A stretch of 64,000 bases of DNA from Eledone cirrhosa (Eukaryota > Mollusca > Cephalopoda > Octopoda > Eledonidae). A program made the translations under genes and the position numbers. Below, one piece after another: positions 10,400 through 22,446 of this stretch. Below the pieces are notes generated by a model that was not told the DNA's origin, did no database searches, and saw nothing but the letters and a program-made list of their open reading frames with translations. The stretch covers positions 165,438,110-165,502,109 of the forward strand of contig OZ024743.1 of NCBI GenBank assembly GCA_964016885.1, given 5' to 3'. How positions within the stretch are numbered: the stretch's first letter is position 1; the number at the start of each line of letters is the position of its first letter.

Positions 10400-11026
10400 A
10401 AGAAATAAGAGTAACATGGTTGTCTGTACAATAAGGGTTTTATTCACAGTGCTGACAATTGTTTATTTGATCTGGTAGGTCTAGAGCTCGCTAATCGCTT
10501 GATGTTGCGTCAATCGATCTCCAATACTTTGTTTATAACCAGTCAATTCATCAGAGCGTGCGGATGTGAGGATAATACACAAGCCATGGCTTTTATAGAG
10601 GAGTGGTATTAGACCAGAACAATAATATCAATAACAAAATAACTAGATACTGAATAGTTAAAATAATAACATCAATATAAGTAAGAAATAGAATATAATG
10701 ATAAATCTAGCATGGTAAACAAACTGATATGATACAGATGTATGAAATTGACATGTGAGAACTACTATCGGGTATATTAGATGTAGTATTTGAGGGATGA
10801 AGAGATAACTAATAAAATGTACTTAGAATAAGCCACCTAAACCTTAAAATACTGAATCTACAATTTCACTTAATACCACCTAAGAACCATATATCTTTAT
10901 ACGCTCACTCTATCACAACATCAAGCTATTAGCGAGCTCTAGACCTACCAGATGAAACAAACAATTGCCAGCACTGTGAATAAAGCCCCTATTGTACAGC
11001 CAACCATGTTACTCTTATTTCTTGAA
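10400..11026. repeat. non-coding element with 110-bp terminal inverted repeats
   Basis: 10400-10507 and 10916-11026 are inverted copies (blocks AAGAGTAACATGGTTG and AGACCTACCAGAT). The 410-base interior has no frame or known motif. The right end is followed by a short (TA)n and then directly by the next PLE. Could be a small fold-back DNA element or a PLE terminal pair; undecided. Confidence 0.75.
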
Positions 11027-11040
11027 TTATATATATATAT

Positions 11041-12040
11041 ATTGTTATACTTTGGTAGGGTCATGTTGCCAATAAGAAACACACGCACCATTGCTTTCAC
11101 TCCAATTTATTATAAATTAAATTTATAAATTTAAGAATTTATAAATTTCCGGTTGGTTGGTTGGTTCCACAACCGGACGGTTGTTCATATATTGTCAAAG
11201 TTCTTTCGTCACACATTCTGTGACCTCTTCAGTGAGTGGGGATTCTTCTCTTTGTTTTGTGCCTCTCCATTGTTCTGTCCTACGCCATCTTGTTTTTGTG
11301 TGTGTTGTGTTTTTCGTTTGCGCATGTGTTACATCCGGGTGACTGTGTGTGTTTTTATTTGTTTATTTATTTGTTTATTTACGTTACTGGTTTGTTGTTT
11401 GTTCTATGTGTGTGTGTTTTCATTTTGTCCGTAATTGTAAGTTGTGATGTTGCTATTCCATTCATGTTTTCTATTTAATTTTGGTTGGAGTTCATTTATG
11501 TATATTGCTTCTGTGATTTGTCTAAACATTCCGTCTTTTCTGTGTGTAGATTTTATTTCTATGTTCTCTAATTTGCCCTTATGTTCTATTTTAGCATGTT
11601 GGTGGAGTACTGATGAATCTTTTCTATCTAGAAGCTCTCGCCAGTGTTCATTTAAACGATTAAACACACATAGAACAAACAACCAACCAGTAAGATGTAA
11701 ATAAACGAATAAATAAACAAATAAAAACACACACAGAGACCTGGATGTAACACATGCGCAAACGAAAAACACAACACACAAAAACAAGATGGCGTAGGAC
11801 AGAACAAAGGAGAGGCACAAAACAAAGAGAAGAATCCCCAGTCACTGAAGAGGTCACAGAATGTGTGACGAAAGAACTTTGACAATATATGAACAACCGT
11901 CCGCTTTTGGAACCAACCAACCAACCGGAAATTTATAAAAAATGTTTAAATTTATAATTTAATTTATAATAAATTGGAGTGAAACAACTGGTGCGTGTGT
12001 TTCCTATTGGCAACATGACCCTACCAAAGTATAACAATAT
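11041..12040 (-). mobile_element. 5'-truncated PLE flanked by 376-bp inverted copies of its 3' end
   Basis: Left arm 11041-11417 is the natural 3' end (minus strand); right arm 11665-12040 is the same sequence inverted and joined to the truncated coding part. Both outer ends read ATTGTTATACTTTGGTAGGG. Each arm contains CUGAAGA-G-GUCAC...GUGAC-GAAAG, which covaries with the GUUGC/GCAAC hairpin of the other PLEs. Known PLEs are often flanked by inverted or direct pLTRs with 5' truncation; this copy shows that clearly. Confidence 0.85.
11404..11655 (-). pseudogene. C-terminal GIY-YIG fragment of PLE
   Basis: About 83 codons on the minus strand, from RLNEHWRELLDRKDSS to a stop at 11404, including KLENIEIKSTHRKD and PKLNRKHEWNSN. 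This is the second half of a Penelope GIY-YIG domain; the GIY and YIG strands are lost where the inverted arm begins. It runs in frame into the inverted arm upstream, which makes a longer but meaningless frame. Confidence 0.8.
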
Positions 12041-12102
12041 CGGTTTCAACACACGTTTTCAGATAAAGAATCTTGCTAAACAAATTCAGAAACGAAATAT
12101 AT

Positions 12103-12124
12103 ATATATATATATATATATATAA
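12103..12124. repeat. (TA)n microsatellite
   Basis: Short TA tract at the left edge of the 485-bp direct-repeat element. Confidence 0.9.
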
Positions 12125-12730
12125 TCAAGGTTTAGCAAATAAGAAAAAGTTTTAAAATAAATTTTAAAAAATTCACTGTACCTGCTATGGTTACATTTAC
12201 CGTACGGTTTCGAGTTTTAAAAATAAATGGATAGTCCTTGCAGGCCTCGATTGAAAAGAAAAACCCTCGTCAGAAGGTTCTTTTCACTCGGAGAATATAA
12301 AATTCCCGAGTTCGAATTACGAACTGGCGCTATTCAAAATTGTTCCCGAGATGAGAATGAATGATGTGGAAGCAATTCTGTCCAGCGCCGTGTAGAAGAT
12401 AGAAGGCAGTGGCGGAGAGGTCAATCTACTACCACTATAAATAGCAGCAGTCAAAACGACCAAATGTTATCTCGACCAAGGGGAGGTTAATAATAATAAA
12501 GTATATATCCCTACACGCAAAATACATATAGGGACACATGTATTATCCAACGATATGCCAATGTGGTTCTATGGCAGGTTAATAAATTAACGAGCCAGAA
12601 CATATATAATCAAGGTTTAGCAAATAAGAAAAAGTTTTAAAATAAATTTTAAAAAATTCACTGTACCTGCTATGGTTACCTTTACCGAACGGTTTCGAGT
12701 CTCAAAAATAAATGGATAGTCCTTGCGGGC

Positions 12731-12735
<5 letters not shown>
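12121..12735 (-). repeat. 485-bp direct-repeat element with hammerhead
   Basis: 12121-12235 recurs at 12606-12720 (period 485) with only a few changes, giving one full unit plus the start of a second. No coding frame in the unit. The head-to-tail layout with a hammerhead at each junction resembles PLE pLTR tandems or non-autonomous retrozymes. The second copy stops in a CT/TA tract. Confidence 0.7.
12193..12278 (-). ncRNA. hammerhead ribozyme candidate with canonical stem II (family E)
   Basis: Minus strand: ACCUU (plus 12274-12278), CUGACGA (12267-12273), stem II GGGUUUU with AAAACUC (12260-12266 and 12212-12218, 7 bp with one G-U, starting with G-C on the core), a 41-base loop, GAAA (12208-12211), self-complementary CCGUACGG (12200-12207), site UA, stem I partner AAUGU. 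The partial copy at about 12685 has AAGGU at the partner position, restoring all five stem I pairs, and CCGUUCGG in stem III. This is the closest match to consensus in the window. Confidence 0.65.

Positions 12736-12818
<83 letters not shown>
12735..12818. repeat. (CT)n followed by (TA)n
   Basis: CT tract to about 12766, then alternating TA to 12818. Confidence 0.95.
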
Positions 12819-12820
<2 letters not shown>

Positions 12821-12969
12821 GTCCTGGGCAAGGCTCCAGTTCTGGAGTTCAGGAGGTGTGGGGAATGTGAAGTTACCTCTTAGTTGTCATAACTCCCAGG
12901 ACTGCTCTGGCCCGGAGTAGTAGTACCTGTTAGGGCCCCATTTATGGGTTAAATAATTACCTTATTCGA
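12819..12969 (+). other. putative 5' leader of the APE-type LINE
   Basis: Non-coding; shares about 100 bases with 6254-6345 in reverse. Placed directly before the LINE frame. Confidence 0.5.
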
Positions 12970-15900
12970 GTGGCGCCAGTAAGTTATTGTCAGCCATTGA
13001 AAAGAAATATGGAGAGTCTATCTAACAACACTAGGGTTAGAGCCCCTAACTACACTGTCAAGGAACAGTCTGGTCATTATGACTCTGCTGGCTTAGAGCC
13101 ACAGAGAGGGCCAGAGGATGATGGATCAGCTGTCTCTGAGACAAATATAAAGAATGCTATCTTGTCCTGCAGAAGAGCCATCAAAATGAGCACTTTGAAT
13201 GTGAGGACTATTCGGACGCTGGAGAAGAGAGAGGAGTTGGGTCATCCGTTCGAGGAGAGTGATAAGCATATACTTGCTATCCAAGAACACAGGATCCTAC
13301 ACGATGAGTCCGTGAGGAGTGTGATGATTGGGAAGATGAGCCAGCTCATCATCACATCGGCAGTGAAGAACATGACCAATGCTGCAGTAAGAGGAGTGGG
13401 TTTTGTTTTCAGCACAAAAACCAGTCAATTGGTGAGGGAAATAATACCTGTCTCCAAGCGAGTGTTGAGGGTGACCTTTAATTGTAACCCAAGACTGACA
13501 GTCATCTCAGCCTATAGTCCAACCGAAGGAGACAGTGATGTGAGTGCCGAAGAGCTCCATGAGGAGGTGTGTAGAGCTGTCAACACCACACAAGCACACA
13601 ACATCCTGCTTGTTCTGTGGGACTTCAATGCACATCTGAGTAAGGAGGGCTGTAAAGATCCTTGCTGCTACTTCCGTAACAACACCAACCGAAATGGAAG
13701 ACTACTGAGAGACACCCTGCTGGAGGCGAACTTGATAGCGACCAACCTAAGGTTAGGAGGAATCCGGGGAAGATGTGGATCTACATCACAGATATGCACC
13801 TGTCCAAGTCCAAGATTGATTTCATTCTGGTGAGGAAAAAGTGGCGGAATATAGTTCTGAACACAGAACCATACAAGTATTTCAGTACACTGGGTAGTGA
13901 CCACCGATTTGTTATGAGTGAGCTTAAGAAAGAGCAAGGCTCAGCCCCGCAGAGCAATCTATGACTGGGGAACTTTAAAGGAAGATGATAAGCTACAGGA
14001 GAGGTTCACAGTAGAAGTGAGGAACAGGTTGAGTGCTCTGTGTGGAGAGACAGAGGCGAGAGAGATTGGATGGACTGAGGAGATTGTGACGAGGAGGTAC
14101 GGGTACTTCACCAATGCAGTGGCGGAAGCAAGTGAGACCCTGGTGCCGAGGATAATGAACAAAAGGAAGCACATCAGTTCTGCAGACCCAAAAGTGTGTG
14201 CAGCCAGAGAACACCTGAAAGCTGCCAAGGACCAATTCTATGCTGATCCTACGGAGGAGAGGAAGGAGACTGTGGAGGTGATGAGGGAAGAACTCTGTAC
14301 CGCTTACACTGAGGCCAGAGAGGAGGCACTGATAGAGAAGATCAGACGTGTGGAGAGAGCGCTTGACAGTTCGGGGTGTAAGGAGAGCTGGATGATCATC
14401 AACGAGATCATAGGGAAGAAGAGAAGGTGTTCGAGTCAGATCCAGGAACAGGGTCCGAGGATAGGAAGAGGAAATGGCTAGACCATTTTAGGACCCTACT
14501 AGGAGAGCCGCCCTCCACAGCCCAGAGCACTGGGGAGATCAGGCGGCTATTTGAAGAGCTGGATATTGAGACAGAGCCCTTCACCAGAGAGGAGCTTCAG
14601 AGCGTCAAGAAGAAGATCAAGGAGGGCAAGGCCCATGGAGTAGATGGAGTGGCATCAGAGGTGATGAAGAGGTGTGATTTTGATGATATCAAGCTGGGGT
14701 TCTTTAACCAGGCACTGGAGAAAGGAGTTGCCCCAAATCAGTGGAGGATCAGTAACATCGTCCCAGTGTCAAAGAAGGGAGATCTCTCTAACACCAACAA
14801 CTACAGGGGGTCTCACTGACGTCACTTGTGGCAAAGACCCTCAACAGGATGATTCTTAACAGGATCCAGCCCGAGATGGAGAAGAAGCTCAGGGACAACC
14901 AGAACGGCCTCAGTGAGGGAAGGTCAACCACCAGTCACATCCTGATGCTGAGGAGGATATTAGAGGGAGCTAGAGCAAAGTGCCTTCTTGCTGTCAGGGT
15001 TTTCATTGATTTTAGGAAGGCCTTTGATTCTGTGGACTGTCACTTCCTGATGAAGATCTTACAGGCTTATGGAATCCCCAAGAAGATAGTGGACCTGATA
15101 TCACTGCTCTACATCAACACCAAAGCCCAAGTCATTACACCTGATGGGATGACAGAGTTCTTTGAGATACTAGCTGGAGTGTTGCAGGGAGATACATTGG
15201 CTCCCTACCTTTTTATCATCGTAGTGGACGATTGCATGTGCCTTGCACTAGAGAAACACCAGGACTCTGGCTTTACTGTAGCACAGGCTCAGAGCAAGAG
15301 AGTTAAGGCGAAAAGGATATCGGATGCTGATTTTGCCGACGACATAGTTTAGGTTACAAACACAGTGAAGGAGGCAGAGGATATTATGCAGGAGGTTGAG
15401 ACTGTGTCGATGAGTGTGGGGCTGAGAATGAATGAGATTAAGACAAAATATCTGGTAGAGAATATTGAGAAGCCAGAAGAGATTATTAATGTAGGCGGGA
15501 AGTCGCTAGAATTGGTTGAGGACTTCCTGTATTTGGGAGCAAAGATGGGGAATACGGAAGATGATATGGTCGAGAGGAAGAGCAAAGACTGGGCAGCGTG
15601 CCACAGCTTGAGATTAGTGTGGAAGTCGGACCTTCGTAAAGACCTGAATATCCGCCTCTTCCTTGCTGTAGTGGAGTCTGTGCTACTGTACTGGTCTGAG
15701 ACTTGGACACTGACCAATAAATTCACTCAGATGGTGGATGGGTGCTACACGAGAATGCTGAGGATGGCTCTGAACATTAATCAGTATACACTGAGGATGA
15801 AAGACGCAGAGTTGTATGGAAGCCTCCCAAAAGTCAGCTCAAAAGTGACACAGAGGAGACTGAGGTTAGCTGGACATGCTCACCGACATCCAGAGTTGAC

Positions 15901-16033
15901 ACTGCACTCAATGCTCCTGTGGGAGCCCTTGCACGGACACAATGCTTGCACTATCTTTAATGCTTATAATATTTCTCCACACACAAACTATATCAATCAT
16001 ATAAAGAATTTGCCACCAGATCTACCAACCTAA
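12970..16033 (+). pseudogene. LINE with APE endonuclease and reverse transcriptase (RTE-like), inactivated
   Basis: APE endonuclease: STLNVRTIRTLEKREEL, LAIQEHRIL, LLVLWDFNAHL in 12970-13833; after a frameshift near 13770, SKIDFILV and LGSDHRFVM (13773-13920). A linker follows in the frame 13918-14481, then RT: GKAHGVDGVASEVM (14427-14819), VFIDFRKAFDSVD, GVLQGDTLAPYLF and ISDADFADDIV (14828-15352). An in-frame TAG sits directly after FADDIV, and the same frame continues 15353-16033 with ETWTLTNKFT, YTRMLRMALNI and LRLAGHAHRHPE. All domains are present in order, so this is nearly full length with about three frameshifts and one stop. RTE-type assignment is from the C-terminal layout and is tentative. 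Confidence 0.85.
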
Positions 16034-16186
16034 CACTCTTATTTACCTACCTAAGTGCCTCTACCACACATATCTCTCTGCCACACTATATAAACAAGAC
16101 GCACATGCGTGCCACACATATAACATTTGCACTATATAACCGCTTATCTTCATGTTGTATTTTAACCTATATTTTTGATTTTTGAT

Positions 16187-16194
<8 letters not shown>

Positions 16195-16232
<38 letters not shown>

Positions 16233-16246
16233 ATATATATATATAA
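16195..16246. repeat. (TA)n/(TG)n microsatellite
   Basis: Alternating TA with GTGTGT interruption. Confidence 0.93.
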
Positions 16247-16249
16247 ATA

Positions 16250-16830
16250 TATATGGTGGCTGCCAACTCGTTTACGAGTGCGGCCACTACTTTATATCCA
16301 TGTAGGAGAACCCCTACCGATGCGCTGAACGAGTGTGACTTTTTAGTCCAGCCAGCGACTTGAAAACTCTGGTACAAACACTACACTTGTGACAATTATT
16401 GACACATAGTGCTGGGCCCATGGTACCATGTGACGACAGGTGCAGAGAGAGCTCCAGATATAAAGCAATGCCTGTGCCGTGAAGCTTTTATAGTGAGCAA
16501 AGGCACTGCACAAAGCCAGTCCCACTCTCTTAACCAAGATGATATTTACCAAAAAGAAGAACAAGTCAACATCATTGGATACCATCAGGGTTGCAGGTGT
16601 TATATCAGAGTTTTCCTTCTCCTAGAATTCTGCTTTGACAAAGGCTAAGGGGTCATCTCTCCCGGTGATTTTGGATGGCCATTGCCCTTTAAGAGCTCCT
16701 TTGCCCTTTGACAGGTTTTGTTTTTAGTCCTGCAGGATGTCCAAAGTCACCCTTCTCACCAAGAAACCTTGGTGGGGTTGCCAGTTTAGTCGCCAACGAC
16801 CCGACCATGGACAACGACCCGACCATGGGA
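16250..16830 (+). repeat. dispersed repeat family R1, copy 1
   Basis: Matches 42598-43365 in block order: TGGTGGCTGCC, CCCACTCTCT, CAACATCAT, CTTCTCCTAGAA, TTGACAAAGGCTA, TTTTTGGATGGCC-like, CCTGCAGGATGTCCAAA, CACCAAG...CTTGGTGGGGTTGCC. No credible coding frame. Type of element unknown. Confidence 0.7.
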
Positions 16831-16947
16831 CATATATATACATACATACGTACATATAAATATATATATATATATACATACGTACATATAAATATATATA
16901 TGAATTTGTTTTGCAACATTTTTTGTATGAAATCGTGTCGAAACAAA

Positions 16948-17969
16948 TATTCTTATACTTGGCAAGGGTTATATTGTTGTAATAATATTGCCAGAAATAA
17001 TAAGAGAACACACTCACTGTTTGGTTGGTTTTCGCTTCTGTATCTTTTATATCTCCATAGTTAATTTATTTGGCAATCAATAGCCCTTTGAGAGAATACC
17101 CACTGTACAAATAAGAAATGTGTTATATGTAAAATGAACCCCCAGATAAATTGTAAAACTAGAACTGTAGTCTATCGCATAAGATGTACAGAGGGTACTT
17201 GCAGAATCATGACGTACATAGGCGAGACAGCTCGAAGCATAGGAGAAAGAATAGACCAACACCGGGGGGAACTAAAGGAAAAAAAAACGATTCAGTAATA
17301 TATACATGACAGTAATATAGACAACATAGAAATTAAAATAACATCTAAGCTTAGAAATGACTCTACAGGTAAGCAAATCAGAGAAGCAACTGAGATATAA
17401 CTAAGAAAACTGAAGTTGAACAGAAAGAACGAATGGAATAACAACAACCATACCCAAACAAACATTACTGACTTAGGGGAAATGTAAATGAATAAATAAA
17501 TAAATAAATAAATAGATATATACACAGGTACAATAACAACAAACACATATAAACACACACTAGTGAACAAGATAGAATGCAAAAATAAAAACACATACAC
17601 TCAAACGCGAACACACACACACACCAAACATTATACACACACGCAAACGCATGCGCAGAGACAGAGACAAGTAGAAATAAATAAATAAAATAAAAATGGC
17701 GTAGACATTACAATACAATAGGAGGTAACATAATAGTACCACTGATGATGTTGCAGATGTGCAACGAAAGAACTTTGATAGACTATATATATATATTTAT
17801 ATCTGTATTTTTAACTGCTGGTCAATCAATGATAAACATTGATTGCCAAATAAATTAACTATGGAGATATAAAATATACAGTAGCGAAAACCAACCAAAC
17901 AGTGAGTATGTCCTGTTATTATTTCTGGCAATATTACAACAATATGACCCTTGCCAAGTATAACAATAT
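16948..17969 (+). mobile_element. 5'-truncated Neptune-like PLE with 130-bp terminal inverted repeats
   Basis: Arms 16948-17080 and 17839-17969 are inverted copies of the element's 3' tip (TTGGTTGGTTTTCGCTTCTG and its complement). The coding fragment begins immediately after the left arm. Near the 3' end, CACUGAUGA (17742-17750), a GUUGC/GCAAC hairpin and GAAAG (17768-17772) repeat the conserved 3' motif of the family. The right end is followed by (TA)n. Confidence 0.88.
17090..17486 (+). pseudogene. GIY-YIG fragment of Neptune-like PLE
   Basis: Reads KCVICKMNPQINCKTRTVVY, CTEGTCRIMTYIGETARSI, GERIDQHRGE and later KITSKLRNDSTGKQIREA, ending NRKNEWNNNN...GEM. The YIGET core and R are present. 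At least two stop codons (after KKTIQ and after REATEI) disable it. No RT remains. Confidence 0.82.
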
Positions 17970-18000
17970 ATATATATATAAATGTATATATATATACACA

Positions 18001-18341
18001 CAATTACGAGACCCTACCACAAGACAGATACCACTCAGTGCACATCTAGCCATATGCGCACGCGTCTTCCCACTTTATCTTTGGGCTGACAATACAACAG
18101 AACAAATACGAATAAATAAGGAAAATATGTTTATTCAAAAATATAGACTAGCATTAAATATAGTTTAATATACATTATGTTAACACCATAACATGCTAAC
18201 CATCCAAACAGAGACATGCATACACACACACATAACACCTTCTATACTCGAAAACAAAAATCAGAGCTCAATAAACCTTAAGATACGTTAATACTCTAAC
18301 ACCTTAACATGCTAACATGCTAACATGCTAACATGCTAGTC
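18001..18341. other. unassigned AT-rich sequence with 9-bp minisatellite
   Basis: Contains ACATGCTAA repeated about four times at 18304-18340. Nothing else recognised. Confidence 0.6.
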
Positions 18342-18545
18342 CAGCCTCCTGTTATTTTATTTTATTTATAATTAACTCCGTATTCTCACCACCAACTACA
18401 CAAACGAAGATGGGTGAACTGCACTCCGTTGAGTACTCTTCACAATATTACACCAGGATTGACCATACGGAATGACCAGTTCTATCCAGTGGTGAACCAA
18501 CAAACCTAAAGAAATAATGCTCCCCCCATAATGTTGAGCACTTCC
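18342..18545 (+). repeat. family B PLE-end repeat, copy 1
   Basis: TCCAGCCTCC, TTAACTCCGTA, CACCACCAACTAC, GTTGAGTACTCT, GACCATACGGAAT and CAGTGGTGAAC recur at 26460-26630 (plus) and inverted at 26092-26235. Copy 1 lacks the hammerhead segment found beside the other copies. Confidence 0.75.
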
Positions 18546-19154
18546 AGATGTAATATTGAACAGCGGCACTGACTTCAGTGTACAGCTATCGTCAGCATGG
18601 AATTAACTGCTCTACTTACCATTCGGATTTTGGTTGCTCTGTGCTTTATCTGCCGCCACCTGATGCTACTTCCTTGTCGGGAAGAATCCGATTCCGACAA
18701 AACTCTCCGTATTATACTAAAACATGTATTGTATTGACTGAATTCTCTACTCTATACCTCAGGACTTTTTTGACTCACACTGAATTCGGAGACCCGAACT
18801 TTACACTAGGTACAACCTGTTACCATTCCATCTCCTCCATCCTCTATATCTATATGTTCAACCTGTATTATCTTACTACAACTTGATCTATATTGATTCT
18901 TATTTACCTTTATTAATTTTTTCATTAATGTATATATTTTTAACTTTTTTATTATTTTATTAATGTATTTTTATCAATGTATTCTATCTCTATATTTGTA
19001 TTTTATCTTTGTATCCTGCTTTTATTATTTTTTTGTAACTTTCCTTACTCAGGCCATTATGCACCTTTCATAGCCCCCTACCCACCTAAGAACCACACTA
19101 CTTATAACCCGGACTAACTGGGACTTTAAAATAATTTTGGTCTATTTGCACTTT
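18546..19154. other. unassigned sequence
   Basis: No coding frame with any recognisable motif. T-rich, with TTTATT-type runs at 18900-19030. Confidence 0.5.
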
Positions 19155-19388
19155 TCATTGGGTTGCTACCTTCGACATGTGTGGTGGCTTTTCCCGGCTG
19201 CGCGCTGGGCACTCGGAAAGTTCAGCCTTCCTTGAGTGCTTGGAAAAATAAATTTCTCCTCTCTCAGTAAACGAAATTACTCGGAGCGGCTTGCTTTGCC
19301 CAGGTCCCACCGCGCCGCCTGTTTTGGCCGCCATATTATACCTGTACCTATAAACTCCAGGTTTAGGCATAACTATTAGCTGTATCAT
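19155..19388 (-). repeat. GC-rich FTER module, divergent copy 1
   Basis: Minus strand contains GAAATTTATTTTTCCAAGCACTC-like sequence shared with the 478-bp array at 23.7-24.8 kb. The frame reads AAKTGGAVG, SFTERGEIYFSKHSRK; the array reads AVKTPAALR, SFTERKGNLFFQ. The frame is open for 77 codons from ATA/ATG-rich sequence to the stop at 19155. Whether it is translated is unknown. Confidence 0.55.
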
Positions 19389-19392
19389 GCCT

Positions 19393-19653
19393 CTACTGGC
19401 ACGTAAATAAATCCCTCATGTGTGATTTAATAGTATTCGTTTGGTATAGACGATGGCCTGTCGAAATTGTGGAGTTCCCGCTAACGCTCCCGAGGCCTGA
19501 GGTAGCTACGTTCCTAGAGTACTCGAAAAATTTAAATTCCATTTCTTTCGCTGGACGATACCACTCGAGACTGGCTGACTCATGGTGGGGTGCGGTGGGG
19601 AGGGGGGGGGGCTGGCTGGGACTCCCAATCGAAATCTTTACTCTATATTCCAT
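19393..19653 (-). repeat. GC-rich FTER module, more divergent copy 2
   Basis: Minus strand frame has KEMEFKFFEYSRN at the position of TERGEIYFSKHSRK in the adjacent module, and the DNA CGAAAGAAATGGAATTTAAA resembles the core of the array. Includes a G tract at about 19596-19609. Homology is weak and judged by eye. Confidence 0.4.
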
Positions 19654-19702
19654 CCTAATATCTTATCGAGATAAATTTTTTCATATAAGACTCTCTCCGT
19701 AA

Positions 19703-20161
19703 GTTCATTAAATAAATAAATCTCGCTACCTTAACCTTCTCTAATAACTTATTTTTTCAATTTATCATTTTTCAATTTAATATTTTTAATTTAATTTAAT
19801 TTCATCCTATAACTCGCAACATAAGTTTAACGTTCCAACCTTCGGTTCACACATTATACCATACAAACACCCATTATAGATTCTTTGGAGTAGCATTTTT
19901 TCGCGGCATTTTCTAGCATGAATGTAGTGTGACCCTTACACTGACTTCTTTCTCCCTTTCTTTCTTCCCCTTTTTCTTAGACGGAGAGGTGGTAGTGCAT
20001 TATAAGCCTTCACCCCCTCACCAGATATTCATTAGTAGATTCAGTTGCCACCACTTTGAGGGCGACTGGCCGAGCAGCTAGTTGGTCAGTCGTCCTCTTT
20101 GTCTCTGTCTCTGATATTTCGGACTCATGGTTTTTTTTACATATTCCTTTGTTATATTCCA
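19703..20161. other. unassigned sequence
   Basis: AT-rich, no coding frame, no repeat partner noticed. Confidence 0.5.
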
Positions 20162-20219
20162 ATACCTGATGATATCACCGGATTCATATGGAACCCGGTC
20201 ATTGAAATGATCATAGTAT
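20162..20219 (+). ncRNA. hammerhead ribozyme-like motif, family B copy 1
   Basis: AUAC (20162-20165) pairs with GUAU (20216-20219) as stem I; CUGAUGA 20166-20172; stem II foot U x U, A-U, U-A, C x C, then ACCGG with CCGGU; GAAA 20204-20207; self-complementary UGAUCA 20208-20213; site UA 20214-20215. The whole 58-base motif recurs at 22939-22996 and 26285-26342 on the minus strand. Confidence 0.6.
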
Positions 20220-20329
20220 AATCAACTTGTGATGTGACCAATCCTGGTGATTATCTCTCTGACCATATATGGAATTACCCCTTGATAAGTTCGGCTATTT
20301 AAATACCAGAATTAATTTTTAATTCAGTA

Positions 20330-20463
20330 CAGAATTAGCCGTCGAAACGGCTTGAGCTCAGCCGTCGGGGTCTTACTTGTTCCTATTACCCACTCTACTA
20401 CCCTAAGTATTGAGTACTTTGGTGCGTTATGGTCCACCTGGTTCCTTACCACATTTTCTTCGT

Positions 20464-20465
<2 letters not shown>
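20330..20465. repeat. repeat shared with 10028-10167, uninverted arrangement
   Basis: Includes AGCCGTCGAAACGGCT, TGAGCTCAGCCGTCGG and CCACTCTACTACCCTAAG. The 10 kb copy has one half flipped. Confidence 0.75.
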
Positions 20466-20712
<247 letters not shown>

Positions 20713-20757
20713 ATATTAGTATTGCGAGGTTTTTGATATGAAATCGTGTGTCGAAAC

Positions 20758-21730
<973 letters not shown>

Positions 21731-21733
<3 letters not shown>

Positions 21734-22114
21734 GTTATACTTGGCAAGGGTCATATTGTTGTAATATTGCCAGAATTAATAACAGAACGCACTCACTGTT
21801 TGGTTGGTTTTCGCTTCTGTATCTTTTATATCTCCATAGTTAATTTATTTGGCAATCAATAGCCCTTTGAGAATACCCACTGTACAAATAAGAAATGTGT
21901 TATATGTAAAATGAACCCCCAGATAAATTGTAAAACTAGAACTGTATTCTATAGCATAAGATGTACAGAGGGTACTTGCTGTCCGTGTAATTTATGCACG
22001 GAGGAAACATTACAAATACTGTTTACGAAGGACCAACTCCTAAACAATAAAGACGAACTTGTAACTGCATGTAAACACGATTGCGTAGGACTTACCTCGC
22101 CCTCAAACCCCTAA
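21731..22114 (+). pseudogene. chimeric PLE fragment: Neptune-like inverted tip and GIY start fused to another family's C-terminus
   Basis: 21731-21866 is the inverted 3' tip. 21867-21985 encodes CKMNPQINCKTRTVFY, IRCTEGTC as in the copy at 17.1 kb. From about 21980 the frame continues uninterrupted into CNLCTEETLQILFTKDQLL and ELVTACKHDC, the C-terminal signature of the other PLE family (compare 5.0 and 4.5 kb). The YIG strand and the catalytic middle are absent. The join is in frame. Confidence 0.72.
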
Positions 22115-22446
22115 TGACCCTGATGGGTAGAGAATGGCTGCACCATCCTTCTTTCCCCACTTGCCGAACAAGATAGGGGAAACCCCAGCTAACATAGGTA
22201 GATGTACTTCTTTTCTTTTCCCTTTTCTTTACTTCTTCCCTTTATCCCTTCCTATCACTTTCTTCCACTCCCTCTCCTCTTCATTTTCTTTTTTTCCTTA
22301 ATTCATATATATATTAATTCTTTATAATTATCTCCAAATTATTTGTCGAGCAATATTTGCCTAGACTGCTGCTATGGTAGCAGGCAGGACGTCTTCTTAA
22401 CAAACCACTTTCCACTGATTAACCTCGATGTCACGTGATTGATTCT
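22115..22446 (+). other. 3' untranslated region of the chimeric PLE
   Basis: Pyrimidine-rich non-coding sequence after the stop. Confidence 0.5.

Noticed and set aside
11652..11924. Leucine/phenylalanine/cysteine-rich frames resembling membrane proteins at 11.1-11.9 and 6.9-7.3 kb
   Set aside because: They are antisense or untranslated PLE sequence; the copies differ by frameshifts, and the true frames on the other strand carry GIY-YIG motifs.
15053..15059. CTGATGA and CTGAAGA occurrences inside LINE coding sequence (also 32927, 36661, 47020)
   Set aside because: No matching GAAA and stem III at the right place; they are codons of RT or knuckle regions.
18589..18700. Possible further hammerhead from TCGTCAG on the minus strand
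   Set aside because: The second core reads GAAG instead of GAAA and no stem III or stem I could be drawn.
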